Of a DNA stretch of 64,000 nucleotides, positions 1 to 11,429 are shown piece after piece. Where the stretch lies: contig CM037584.1 in the NCBI GenBank assembly GCA_021018995.1, forward strand, positions 144,973,317 to 145,037,316, given 5' to 3'. Made by a program: the position numbers and the translations under genes. Within the stretch, counting starts at the first letter, position 1. The number at the start of each line of letters is the position of its first letter. The DNA comes from Chloranthus sessilifolius. Its lineage: Eukaryota; Streptophyta; Magnoliopsida; Chloranthales; Chloranthaceae. The notes below the pieces were generated by a model. That model was not told the origin of the DNA, did no database searches, and saw only the letters and a list, made by a program, of their open reading frames with translations.

Positions 1-894
1 ATAATCATTAATTAACTATGCATAATCATGCACCCATCGGGGGCAATAAGCAACAACAAAGGCGATGAAAGCCCCGACCTAGACCCGTCCGGGTGCACTT
101 TATGGGGACAAACGACCATCATACAGATACCCAGACGCATGGCGTACACTTTATAGGGATACCGCTGCCCATACAGGTTTTAAGCCTGCAGAAAATAAAA
201 GGAAAGTGGACCCTTCTGAATGCATGGTTGCACATAGTTTGATTGATATGTAATATTATTCTTAACAGGTTGGTTTCAACCAACGATTGACCTTTTCCAA
301 CGGAGAATTTGAAGCTTTAAGACACTTAAGTTCATATGAACAGAGTGCTCATCGCAAAGATTTAGCAGTGGAGTCGACTCGATCGACACATCGACTGTTT
401 GACTGGGACCGACACTGTTGCTCCTTTCTTAAAGTAGGATCCCAAGATCTGAGGTGAACCTTTGACTCATGAATTTAATATGGCACAACTGCGTTGCAGA
501 TAAAATATTGACGTTTTATCGCCTTATGCTTGTGCGTCTCTGTGGGGAATACATATCTGTTTTCGATATATTTTTTTGGATTTCCAAACTATTTTATGTG
601 ATTTTTTTGGAATTTTGAGTTATTATTTTATGTGAATTTTTTTTGGGAAATTTTTTTCGGCTTCTCTATGGGGATTCTCTTTTTTTTGGACTTTTTATAT
701 ATCCAGTATAGGACCAAGGTGCCCATCGACTCAAATTTCGCTTTTTATTTTAGCACGGCTTCCTCGGCAAGTCGATGGATGATCGAAATGCCGTTCTGGG
801 AGCGTGTGCATCTGTCGGGGGTGATAAAACAAATAAGGAAGAAGTGGGGAACCGGCCCTCCTATCTGGCCCGCACTAGGCCCAAGACCCGTTTA
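1..894. other. PPT-proximal internal sequence, copy 1
   Basis: No coding was recognised. The stretch 540-710 has T-rich words (TTTTATGTGATTTTTTTGGAATTT) repeated twice. It lies between the 3' LTR outside the window and the promoter of cargo gene 1. Confidence 0.5.
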
Positions 895-1223
895 TACCGG
901 GCAACTAATAGTTGCGCAAGGCCACTAGGGGCCTCAAAATAGCTTGGTACAACTAATAGTTGTGCCAAGCAAAAGGAGGGCAAAATTTTGCCTGGCGCAA
1001 CTATAGTTGCGCCATGCTTGGCTGGGGGAATTTAAACAGCCCGAGTTCGGGCTGGGGGGCCTTGTTTCAAAATTTTCTCCCCCTCCTTCTCCTTTGAAAC
1101 TGAAAATCGCCTCTTCCTAGGGTTTCCTTTCATTGCCTCTTTGCGTGCCTCATTGCTGTTGCCCTGCTTGTGTGGATCGAGTGCTGGCTTACGCTAGATC
1201 AGAGACCCATCTTCTTTCAAAAG
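895..1223 (+). promoter_or_regulatory. Palindrome cluster A, promoter and 5' leader of cargo gene 1, copy 1
   Basis: Units lie at about 895-922, 942-970 and 990-1016, spaced 47-48 bases. An AT-rich box (AATTTAAAC, about 1029) follows, then a C/T-rich leader with TAGGGTTT near 1119, a word common in plant 5' leaders, ending at the donor of the leader intron. Confidence 0.62.
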
Positions 1224-2315
1224 GTAACCATTAAAACTTACTTCCTTTGATTTCTCTTGTTTTTTCTTGCAAATATGATGATGGTCTTATATTTTTGGAT
1301 GGATAATGGTTAGTTTTTATTGTTTTTATGTATATTGACGAGGTGTGGATGGTTCCTTATGATTAATGCCTTATTGTTGTAGTTTATGGGTTTATTGGTG
1401 CCTATATATATATATATATATATTTTTTTGTTTTTATTTGTTTATATGGAATGGTTTTTCTTTTTTTTTTGTATTATGTTGTTTATATATATTTTTTATT
1501 TTTATGTTGTTTTTTTTTCTTTTTTTTTTTTTAAAGCAGAGGTTTTTTTTTTTCTTTTTTGAAAACTTTTAAACAAAGTAAAAGGGGTTTTTTTTTGTTT
1601 TTGTTTTTTTTTTGAAAGAATGTTTAAGGTAAAAGGCTTTTTTGTTTTTTTTTTTTTAAGAACTTTTTAAACAAAATGAAAAGGATTTTATTTTCTTTTC
1701 CCTTTTTTTTGAAAGAAATTTTTAACATGGTAAAAGGATTTTATTTGCTTTTCCCCTCATTTTTTTTTGAAAGAGAGATTTTTTTTCAACAAGGTAAAAG
1801 GATTTTATTTTCTTTTCTCCTTTTTTGAAAGAGTTCCCTTTTTTTTTTTTACAAGAAAAAAGGGATTTTATTTCCTTTTCTTCTCTTTTTTTTTTGTTTT
1901 TTTGTAAGAAATTTTTAACAAGGTAAAAGGGATTTTATTTCCTTTTCTCCTTTTTTGTTTGAAAGAATTTTTTTAACAAGGTAAAAGGGATTTTTTTTTT
2001 CTTTTCTTCCTTTTTGTTTGAAAGAAATTTTTTAACAATGTAAAAGGGTTTTTATTTCCTTTTCTTCTTTTTTGTTTGAAAGAAACCATCTTTCCTTTTT
2101 CTTTTCTTTTTTTGAAAACTTTTAAACAAAGTAAAAGATTTTTTTTTGTTGTTGTTTTTTTTTTAAAGAACTTTGTTTTTCTTTCTTCTTTTTGTTTGGA
2201 AACTTTTAAACAAAGTTAAAGGTTTTTCTTTTTATTTTGTTTTCTTTTTTTGAAAAAACTTGTTTCACGTGTATCTTTGTTCCTGACTATATGTGAATGC
2301 CTTTTGTTGTCCCAG
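1224..2315 (+). other. Long T-rich leader intron of cargo gene 1, copy 1
   Basis: CAAAAG|GTAACC at 1224 is a good donor and TTGTTGTCCCAG at 2304-2315 a good acceptor just two bases before the start codon. Between them, from about 1560 to 2260, runs a T-rich array whose unit of about 45-60 bases resembles AACAAGGTAAAAGGGATTTTATTTCC...TTGAAAGAA. Long introns in the leader are common in plant genes and can raise expression. Splicing is predicted, not shown. Confidence 0.6.
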
Positions 2316-2316
2316 T

Positions 2317-4110
2317 ATGTCGGGCAGTGATGAGCATATTCCCGAGGAGCGCCCCAAGGAGGGACTCGAGATCGTTCATGGCCCGCGGGGGGAAGAGTTT
2401 GTCTGGGTGGGACGGAGAGCGGGCCCATGGCTTGAGATGCAGGGCGAGGCCGCCCGGGTCGGCCTCCTTCACCAGCATCACACTCATATTTCAAACTTTG
2501 GGATAGCGGGCAAGGTAAACAAAAGGTTCAATTTATTTCCATTATGCAATTTTTTTTACCTCCGTGATCTAATGTGCATTTTCTTTGGGTGCAGGACCTG
2601 CCCAATATTGTGTTCCACGGGGGGTGGCTAAACTTTCATGAGTTCTACCTCTACGTCCCCCCCGTAGTGAAGGTCTTGTTGGAGTAGGTGGGCTTTGGGG
2701 AGTTCCTGTCTTGTCCCGCCATGAGGGTTGACGCTGCCTATTTGAAGGCCCTGATTGAGAGGTTTCACCTTGAGACCATGACATTCCATATGTCGTACGC
2801 CGAGATAACGTTGACGCCCGTCGATTGGGCTATGATTACCGGTATCAGGGTAGGGGGGATACCAATATCCGATCTCGTGGTACCGAGCCGGGAGGACATT
2901 ACACTACTGATTGGGGCCTATCCTCCTTGCGGGCTGACCCATGGCACAGAGGTCAAGACGTCTTGGCTGACCTCCCTTTTTTTTGCTGATGAGTTGGTGG
3001 ACTTGGGTAAGCCAGATAGGGTGCTCTACATCGCACCAGAGCGGGCGATCATCTTAGCTCGCATCACGCTCCTACTCCCGCTAGGCAAGACCCTTTTAAC
3101 AAATGCCAGTGGGGGCCGAGTCAGCCTGGCCCTGTTGAGCGTGATGGACAATTGGGGTGACGTCCCCAGGCATGACTGGGGAGGGGCAGGGTATGCGTGG
3201 TTGATGTACAATTTGTCTCGGGTTACAATCGGGGATTCGAAGTCTGCTGTGGGTTTTTGGGCCCCCCTGGAGGTAATTATGCATCCCTTTTCCCTTGTCA
3301 ATTTTTTTTTTTTTGCATGACCTTTATGTGCTATCGACCGGCTCTTATGTGTTGTCTCTTTTTTTAGGTATGGGGATACCACCACTTCCACCTCGGGCGC
3401 CCGCTGCTTCACTCGGAGGCGCTCACCTATCCTCTGCTCAGCAACTGGCATTAGGCCCGATGTCATGACGTGGGTCTAAAGCACCTGGAAATGGGTCTAA
3501 GGCCCCAACTTGATTTGATGATCCCCGAGCAGGTAACAACTCTCCTCTCTTTTTTTCAACCTTTGTTTATTTTTAGCTTGGAAATTTCCTTTGACTGAGG
3601 TGTTGCTTGCTTGGTTTCTTTCTTTTTTGACTTGAGCAAATCCTCCCCAATCCGTACCTTGCATCCCCCTTCTGAGATTGAGCAGCTGTAGGTGCCTCCC
3701 GCTTATTCAATAATTGCCGCATCGTGTTCTTCTATGGAGCATGGGCTAAATTTTACTATTTGGGAGAGCAAGTGGTGCACCAGTTTTAGGGCTTTTATGC
3801 CATACCCGTGGACCCTCCGACGGATGTCTGGTATCCTGTTGGCAGTTTCGAGGAGCTCACAGTGGCCTTCTTCAATAATGGGCTCCCTATCCATGCCCTT
3901 CACGTGCCCGGGGGCTATCACCTTTGGTATGAGTGCTTGCCCCATCGGTTCATCTTGCCGCGCTTTGTTCCCAACACCAATTTCCTGGCATTTGGCGGCT
4001 CGCTCGATCAGGTAATTTGTCTCAGCTTGGATTAGTTCCTTTTCTACTTTTATTTGGCTTTTGCCCCCCTCTAAGTGGATATTTATTTTGTTCACAATTT
4101 GCCCCAAGGG
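2317..4110 (+). pseudogene. Cargo gene 1: plant mobile domain (PMD) protein, copy 1
   Basis: The gene is encoded opposite to gag-pol. The start MSGSDEHIPEERPKEG follows directly on an intron acceptor. The main PMD stretch (2688-3320) shows YLKALIERFHLETMTFHMSY, then AEITLTPVDWAMITGIRVGG, the core PMD signature also seen in the host genes MAIN and MAIL1 and in some Gypsy and Mutator-like elements. Further exon-like blocks follow, separated by short T-rich gaps with GT...AG ends; one holds MDPPTDVWYPVGSFEEL. The C-terminal part seen in other copies is not present here. Fossil. Confidence 0.75.
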
Positions 4111-4792
4111 ATGATTCGGATGGTTGATCGATGTCGAGCTGTCATGGAGATTTCCTTGGTTGGACCGGACCTTCCTGATAATTCGTAGTAGAGATCATGA
4201 GGGCATCACCCTCCTAGGATTGACGGGCAACACCTTTTACTTCCCATTCCGAGTGTTGCGTCAGTTCGGCTACCCTTAGCAGATGCCTTGTGAGGCCAGA
4301 CCCCCTTTATGTGATTTGATCTTTTCTAGGGGTCCTCTGGGGACATAGATCAGATTGCTACTCTTTGGGAGACGCGTCAGTTGACGCTGATGTGTGATAT
4401 TGAGCAGGGAGACTCGGTTAGGACTTCTCCTGAGTACGAGGCCTGGCTGTTGACTGAGCTGCTTGCTGCCGATGGTCCAGATTTGTTAGAGATTATTGAC
4501 ACTGGAGGCCCCTGGTCAAAGAAAGAGACGGCACTCCGAGCCCGCATCGAGTTACTGGTGGATGAGAAGAGGATCCTGCAAGAACTTTTGCCATATGAAA
4601 AGGTTAGAGCAGAAACAGCAGAGAGTGAGGTCCTCCGTTTAAAGGGATCACTGAGAGTCGCTTTTGGAGCTACTGATTCTTCTCGGAAGAGGTTCAAGAG
4701 CCTGCATGGTCGTTGGCTGACTGAACGGAATGTCTGGGAAGATGATCTTTATGCTGAGATTAGCGCTTTGAAGCGCGAGCTGGGTCGCTAAC
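4111..4792 (+). pseudogene. Cargo gene 2 (DUF7745-like), C-terminal part only, copy 1
   Basis: This contains the end of the DUF7745-like segment (LLGLTGNTFYFPFRV type) and the coiled-coil tail at 4381-4791. The front part of the gene and its promoter are not present in this copy. Fossil. Confidence 0.75.
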
Positions 4793-6226
4793 TCCTTCCT
4801 GCACACAGAACTTTTTGCACAAATCAGATATACAGAAAAGGGGCATAAAAAGCCCCTTTATAGATACACACATTTTTTTGGTTTACATATGTTCTTTATG
4901 TTTTGGTTGTTTTTGTTTATACTTGTAAAAAGGAAAACACGTTAGTCATCACACCGACTATTTTTTTTTTTTTTTTGGACGTGGTGTAAGTGGTGCAAAA
5001 GGCAGTTTATTATGTACATCTATATAGATCTATTGGCCTTTTGGTTTAATTTTGTGCATTTTTTTTGGTGCCTTAATCACTGGGTGAAACTTTGGGAAAC
5101 CTTGAGTCCACCTTTTAGCATGCTCGATCGTTTCCTTTGAAGTCGGACCCGGGTGGGTTTCCGATTTTTGTCAAGGCCGGAACATTGATCCCTTTGGATT
5201 GAGTCAAACCTTTCTCCTTTCCTCGGGTCATACATTTGGCGGTGCGGTTTCACAAAGACAATTATGGTCGGGACCCGATTCGAACTAGCATGAGCGGCCC
5301 CTAAAAAGGGATTAGGGAGAGTAACCAAGAGGGCTCCTTAAACATTTAATCAATCATTCCAACCCTTTCTTTTTCAATTTTTTCACTCTTTTTTTTTTAT
5401 TTATCTCCCTTTTTTTAACCGTGGCGCCCTTTCGGGTTTTCACCACGTCCATGGGTTTAGCTCTCTTACCCTAAGCGCCCTTTTGAGTTTTTTCCTGGTC
5501 CACACAAACTCACTGTTTTTACCCGTAGCGCCCTTTCGGGTATTCACCACATCCATCTTGCTTTGAGCTTGTATTTTTATTTTTTTATTATTACTATTTT
5601 TTTATTCTTTTTATTCTTTCATTTCTTTATTTTTTTTCAATAGCCACAGCATAGACGTCGATTCCATCATAGCCGGCTGGATGGGGTTCTGGTGTCGTCT
5701 CACAACTCGGCTTGTGTTGACTTAACAAATATTATGGCTGCTTGTAAACCTAAAAGAGGGCTTTCTTCAGGGTGTAGCTTGGCCATGAGTTAGGTTAGGA
5801 TTTGAAGGTATGCTAGGCTAAAAGGGTTTCCTTGATACGGCTTCAGTTTTCTCAACATACTTTCTCCCCTGGGGGTTTTTACTGTACATGCCCCGTGATT
5901 CTTCTATACACACTTTTTTTGTTATTCTTTTTGCTCCATTTCAGGCAATCTCTTTTTGAGGTTTTGCTTTTTTGATTTTTTTTGGATTTGATAGTAACTT
6001 TACACACATGCATCTTTTCTCTCTCTTTTTTTTTGGTATATCTACACATATTGTTTTGGGGGAAGGGGTTTATTGAAAGAAAGGCCCAGGCTCAAATGGG
6101 GTAGCAAAGGATATCATCATTTTTAGGGATGCTTTTGGGCTACTGTGCTTGGAATGATGGCCTCTTTCGGGTGGTTCTTAAGCAGTCACGTATCTGTTTC
6201 ACCAACACTTACCTTGTCGTGATGGA
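4793..6226. other. Intergenic trailer between integrase and cargo gene 2, copy 1
   Basis: The two transcription directions converge here, so both need 3' ends in this stretch. No coding was recognised. A short word, GCGCCCTTTCGGGTTTTCACCAC, occurs three times in variants within 5420-5560, spaced about 60 bases. Long T-runs and ATTATT tracts follow. The convergent layout makes it a likely termination or polyadenylation zone. Confidence 0.5.
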
Positions 6227-7463
6227 CTAAGAGTAGAACCGTCGGACGTATCTAGCGTTGATGGGCTCAGGAAGATGATCTCCATCCATGGTGGCGAGGC
6301 AGATGGCATATCCCGACAGCACTTCTCGGATGACGTAAGGTCCTTCCCAGTTTGGCTTGAACATTCCTCTTGGATCAGCATGGAGGGATGGGAAGATCTT
6401 CTTCAGCATAGTGTCTCCTACCTTTAGATCTCGACCGCGGACATGTTTATTATAAGCACGTGCGATTCGCCCCTGGTAAACTTGAGTGTGACACAAGGCT
6501 TCGAGTCTCTTCTCGTCCAATAAGTTTAATTGTTTAAAGCGGGATCTCTCTCTTTCTGCTTCGGGTAAGCCTGATTCTATTTGGATTCAGAGTGAGGGTA
6601 CTTCAACCTCTACAGGGAGGACGACCTCGGCTCCATACACAAGGGAGAATGGTGTTGCCCCTATAGCGGTACAGATCGACGTTTGGTAGGCCCACAAAGC
6701 AAATGGCAGCATTCTCCTCCAATCTCGATAAGTGACGACCATTTTCTCAAGGATGCGGATGACTGTCTTGTTCGCGACTTCCATGGCTCCATTAATTTGA
6801 GGCCGATAAGGGGATGAGCGATGGTGCTTGATCTTGTATTGCTCGCAAAAGTCTCGGATGCCCTTATTCACAAAGTTTGTGTCGTTGTTCGTGATGATAT
6901 CTTTGGGTACTCCAAATCGGCACACAATATTGTTCTTGAGAAACTTCTCAACGTGGCTGGCCATGGTGTTGGCATATGATGCCGCCTCTACCCACTTGGT
7001 GAACGAGGATGAACCGATGTCCGTTTGATGCTTTCGGATTAATCATTCCGACAATGTCAAGGCCCCAGGTATTAAATGGCCAAGGAGTGGTCATGCAGTG
7101 AAGATCAATGGTAGGAGCGTTTATCAGGCTAGAGTGTTCTTGACAATTGTAGCATTTTTGAACATGTTTGCAGCAATCTGATTCCATGGTGGTCCAAAAG
7201 TATCTCTGCCGTAGGATTTTCTTAGCGAGCATGTGACCGCTGACGTGGGCTCCGCATACTCCCTCATGGAATTCTTTCATAATATTGACCACTTCACTTT
7301 TAGTGAGGCACCTAAGTAAGATGTTATTGTATGATCGCTTATAGAGGCATTCCCCGCAAATGACGTAACCTGCCACTAATGTTGAATGGTTTGTCGGTCT
7401 GTCTTGGATGTTCCCTCTGGGAAAGTTAGGGTCTCGAGGAAATTCTTGATATCTGAGAACCAA
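6227..7463 (-). pseudogene. int: Integrase region, copy 1
   Basis: Integrase inserts the cDNA into the genome. The N-terminal zinc-binding part (HEGVCGAHVSGHMLAKKILR, then CCKHVQKCYNC) lies in 6948-7463 and runs into the core with WGLDIVGMINPKASNGHRFI. The rest of the core is at 6587-6964 (FGVPKDIITNNDTNFVNKGI, HHRSSPYRPQINGAMEVANK). The C-terminal part at 6227-6520 has MFKPNWEGPYVIREVLSGYA and ends in YVRRFYS, as in Tat/Ogre elements. No chromodomain is seen, consistent with a non-chromovirus. Broken; fossil. Confidence 0.9.
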
Positions 7464-7945
7464 GGTGGCTCATCACCAGGTTTTGTCAGTTCCTCAATCT
7501 GGAGGTAGAAGGCCGGCTCATTCCTCTGCTTGATCATGATCGGCTTCATCTCCACACCATAGGGGATTTCAATCATTGATGCCAAAGTTGTTAATGCTTC
7601 GGCAAAGCGATTCCTTATCCGGGGGACGTATGAGAAAGACACATCTTGGAAGCAAGCAATCAGATACTCGAGGTGTTCATGATAGGGGATCATTTTCTCG
7701 TCTTTCATCTTCTAGTCACCATTCATCTGGCATATGATTAACTGTGAATCGCCAAATACTCGGAGGTGAGTTACATTCAGATCGAGAGCCACCTGCAAAC
7801 CAGTGGCGCAAGCTTCGTACTCAGCCATATTGTTAGTGTAAGGGAAGTTGAGCTTGATAGAGACCGACACATGGGATCTTTTCAGTGAAATCAGGATGGC
7901 GCCAACTCCTTGGCCCTCGACATTTGCTACCCCGTCAAAGTGCAT
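7376..7945 (-). pseudogene. Second, archaeal-type RNase H (aRH), copy 1
   Basis: The stretch 7712-7945 reads MHFDGVANVEGQGVGAILIS, then TNNMAEYEACATGLQVALDL and VFGDSQLIICQMNGD. These carry the D, E and D positions of an archaeal/plant-type RNase H. The following stretch (7376-7708) has the family's YVPRIRNRFAEALTTLASM tail. A second RNase H between the first and the integrase is a hallmark of Tat elements and supports the lineage call. Confidence 0.87.
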
Positions 7946-8089
7946 TACCCATGATTATTCTGCTTCTTCTGTATCGTCTTCTGTCATGAACAGGATGTCC
8001 TCATCAGGGAACTCAGTTCTCAAAGGCTCATAATCAGGTAAAGGATTGTCGGTAAGATGATCAGTAAGCACCTGCCCCTTGATCGACTT

Positions 8090-9711
8090 CTAAGTGACGC
8101 ACTTGATGTCAAATTCAGATAATAAAAGTTATCATCGTGAGGTTCGTCCAATGAGAGCTGGCTTTTCAAATAGGTATTTCAATGGGTCCATTCAGGCCAA
8201 GAGCAGAACCGCCTGAGATAGCAAGTAGTGGCGGAGCCTTTGAGTAGCCCATACAAGAGCTAGGCATGCTTTCTCCAGATGAGAGTAGCGCGCTTCATAA
8301 TCAATATATTTCTTGCTCAGATAGTAAATGGTCTACTCTCTTCTTCCCGTTTCATTGTGCTGCCCCAAGACACTTCCCATCAAAACATTCGTCATGGAGA
8401 GATACATCAAGAGTGGTCTCCCTGGCTCAGGGGGTACCAAAACTGGTGGATTAAGGAGGTAGCTTTTGATTTTTTCGAGCGCTGCCTAACAATCTTTATT
8501 CCATTCAACAGGCGAATTCTTCCTTAGTAACTTGAAGATCGGCGTGCAGATTAGAGTTAGCTGTGCAATGAACCGATTGATATACTGTATTCAACCCAGA
8601 ACCCTCTAACCTCTTTCTCAGTAGATGGCAGTGGCATTTCAGTGATGGCTTTGACTTTGATTAGGTCGACCTCGATCCCCCTCCTGCTGACGATGAACCC
8701 TAGAAGTTTCCCTGACATAGCACCAAATGCGCATTTCTGTGGATTCAATCTTAGTTGATACGTCCTCAATCTTTCAAATAGCTTCTGAAGGTTTACCAGA
8801 TGGTCGCTTCACTCTGGTGATTTCGCTATCATGTCGTCGACATACACTTCAATATTTCGGTGCATCATGTCATGAAATAGTGCAGTGATAGCTCTCTAGT
8901 ACGTTGCATCGACATTCTTCAGCACGAATGGCATGACTCGATAGCAAAAGGTTCCCCAAGGGGTAATGAACATTGTCTTCTCGCGATCAACCTCTGCCAT
9001 TTTGATCTGATTGTATCCCAAAAATCCATCCATAAAAGAAAGCATCTCGTGCTTAGCTGTGTTATCGACCAAGATGTCGATGTGTGGTAATGGGAAATCA
9101 TCCTTTGGGCTTGCTTTGTTCAAATTGCATAAATCAATACACATTCGGACCTTTCTGTCCTTCTTCGGCACAGGTATGATATTAGCTAGCCATTACGGGT
9201 ATTTGGATACCATGAGAAACCTCGCGTCATACTGCTTGATGACCTCATCTTTAACTTTCAACATCCACTCAAGTCAGAGACGTCTCAGCTTCTTCTTGAC
9301 TGGCTTCATATCAGGGTAGAGGGGCAACTCATGCTCAACCAAATCAGTATCCAGACCAGGCATGTCCTCGTACGATCAGGCAAAAATGTCTTAGTATGAC
9401 CGAAGGAAGTCGATCATGCTTTTTCTTTCCTCAGGAGACAGTGACGTTCTGATTTTGGTTATCCTGGGAATCTCCTCAGTTCCTAGATTGACGTCTTCGG
9501 TCTCTTCGACAATGGGGGTAGGGCCATACTCAAAGTCAGCAAATCGGTCAAGGAGCTCATTGGGGAGCTCCTCGAAGGGGACATCCTCGTCCAGACTCAT
9601 GATCCCTACCTCTTCTTGTATTTCTACAGGGAAGGGGTCGATTTCACATGGGACGGGCATTTTGATTAAGGCATCCTTTTGTGGGACATTTTCTAGAATT
9701 TTAAATGACAA
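8090..9711 (-). pseudogene. pol: Reverse transcriptase and RNase H region, copy 1
   Basis: The N-terminal linker (9391-9711) is acidic. RT fingers and palm follow at 8896-9171 with MPKKDRKVRMCIDLCNLNKA and the LSFMDGFLGYNQIKM block, a typical Tat/Ogre sequence. The YVDDM catalytic signature is legible at 8830-8844. The thumb/connection (QLRLNPQKCAFG) is at 8557-8769. The first RNase H domain occupies about 8090-8550 and is the most eroded part. Broken; fossil. Confidence 0.85.
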
Positions 9712-10142
9712 TATTTTTGGACTTTAGATTTTTTCAATGTTTTTGGGATTTTGTGTTTTTTTCATGTTTTTGAGATTTTGTATTTTTCTATGTTTTTGAG
9801 ATTTTTGATTTCTTCGGAGATGGACCCTTGGCAAGGCGGGTTGCTATGTACACAAGGTATTGTTTGCCAAGGGCTTCTCTCACTTTTTATAGGTTGTTTT
9901 TTTTTGGGAAACGGGTGCCAAATGTTAGGCCACTCTCCGCTTCCAGGGTTTGGAGCAAAGATGCCCAGCTGCGTACCTGAGGGGCCGCTTCTTTACCTGT
10001 TGGGATGGAGGGTGCTGACTGATATGGCTCATTGGAGTCAGCCTCCATCATATTGATCCCCATTTTGTCTAAGATCATGTCCTTAAATGATAACTCATTT
10101 TGTGGTGATTCACCATGGGGGGGTTTGTTCAGGTACCGACCG
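9712..10142 (-). other. Linker between protease/G-patch and RT, possible Ogre-type intron, copy 1
   Basis: Ogre elements are known to splice an intron between the protease and RT parts. Here the minus strand has a strong donor-like CAG|GTAAAG near 9995-10000 and an acceptor-like T/A-rich run ending ATTCTAG near 9695, with a low-complexity stretch between. The segment also has a TATA-like CTATAAAAAG (about 9884-9893) and a hairpin. The intron call is inference. Confidence 0.45.
9825..9873 (-). other. Hairpin in the pol linker, copy 1
   Basis: CCCTTGGCAA at 9825-9834 pairs perfectly with TTGCCAAGGG at 9864-9873 across a 29-base loop. It is unchanged in all three copies, next to the TATA-like box. 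Confidence 0.7.
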
Positions 10143-11429
10143 TCATTCCTCGAAAAGGGACAACGCGGTCAAATCTATCTCCAAGCTGGGAAGGGAGATC
10201 TGGGGATTGGTGGGATGGATTGGGGCTGTGGGTTTGTGTGGGGTTAAATGGGTTACCCCATTTTGATCGATCTTTATGACCCCTACGCTGACAAAGGAAT
10301 CCCTGATGTGAGGCCTAGGGCGAGGTTTCTCTTCTATGTTGATTCCTCGAGCTCTTGCAGCCACGACGACCCTGGCTTTCTCTTTGGCCTCTCGGACCTC
10401 GTCTTCTGTGTGCTTGTATCCTAACCCGAATCGGACCTTCCGCCTTGGCATAACCGCTCTTTTCTTCCTTGTAACTGGGTCCCACCCTTCTTCGATAACC
10501 CCACTTTTGGAGCATTGCCACTGCCGCTACCATACCGCCTCTTATTTTAGGCATGATGCCCTCAATGGGTTCTGGGAGTATCTCTGATACCTCATATTCA
10601 AAATTGTGAAGGTCGACATCCTCAGCGGTGTGCGGTATATCTAACATATTGGGTCTTTCGATGCTATTGGCGACCTTTTCTTTCTCACTGTGTCCCTCCC
10701 TGATGATTGTAACGATCTTATGCCCAGACACAAACTTGAGTTTCTGGTGCAAGGTAGAAGGTATAGTTCCGGCCTCGTGCAGCCATTGGCACCCCAATAA
10801 TAGATTAAATGAGGATTTGATATCCATGACTTGAAACAAGAGGGAAAAGGTCATTGGCCCTATCATCAGCTCAAGATCAACTTCTCCCATTATTTCTCTC
10901 CTGGTATTGTCAAACCCTCTAACACTGGTTCTGGTGGGCCTTAACATGCACGGATCAACCCCGATCTTGGTGATAGTTCTTAACTAGCATATATTCAATG
11001 TCGACCCATTATCAATTAGTACCAAGGAGATTACCATGTTTCCAGACTCGACTGTTATATTTAAAGACTTCGAGTGGCTACCCCTTCTTCCGACAAGTCA
11101 GCATCATAAAATGAAATGGCATTCGGAGCCATCACTTGCCCAATTATCTGCCTGACTCCATCTAGGCTAACTTGGAGTGATACATGTGCATTTTTTAACG
11201 CCCCCATTAATGCTTGAAAATGGAGTGGGGACGTCATTAACAGATCCCATACAGTAATATGGGCGGACATTCTTCTCAGCTGAGTCTCTAGTATATGTTC
11301 TCGACTCATTTTTTCGAAGGGGTTCATAGCACTATCTTTCTTCCCCTCTAGTTGGGCCTGTGGTGTTGCCGGCGCCTCTGGCTGCTTCGATATCCTTCCT
11401 GACCTGGTGACAAAGTCCACTGCCCCTTC
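10143..11429 (-). pseudogene. pro: Protease and G-patch region, copy 1
   Basis: The aspartic protease would cut the Gag-Pol polyprotein. A conserved lead-in (11061-11420) precedes the active-site zone around 10987-11025, which in this family reads like LVLIDNGSALNIC. The flap-side block FDNTRREIMGEVDLELMIGP follows. After it comes a G-patch-like segment, an RNA-binding motif, near 10480-10590. The end of the region is acidic (SLEIDLTALSLFEE). Broken; fossil. Confidence 0.8.

Noticed and set aside
1366-1572. Plus-strand open frames rich in F, L and Y in the T-rich region
   Set aside because: They are translations of poly-T low-complexity sequence inside the predicted leader intron.
3026-3466. 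Minus-strand open frame of 146 codons opposite the PMD core
   Set aside because: It is a shadow of the PMD stretch and crosses its intron-like gap; no recognisable domain.
3703-4107. Minus-strand open frame of 134 codons kept in all three copies
   Set aside because: It lies exactly opposite PMD coding sequence, has no family resemblance, and its conservation is explained by the high similarity of the copies.
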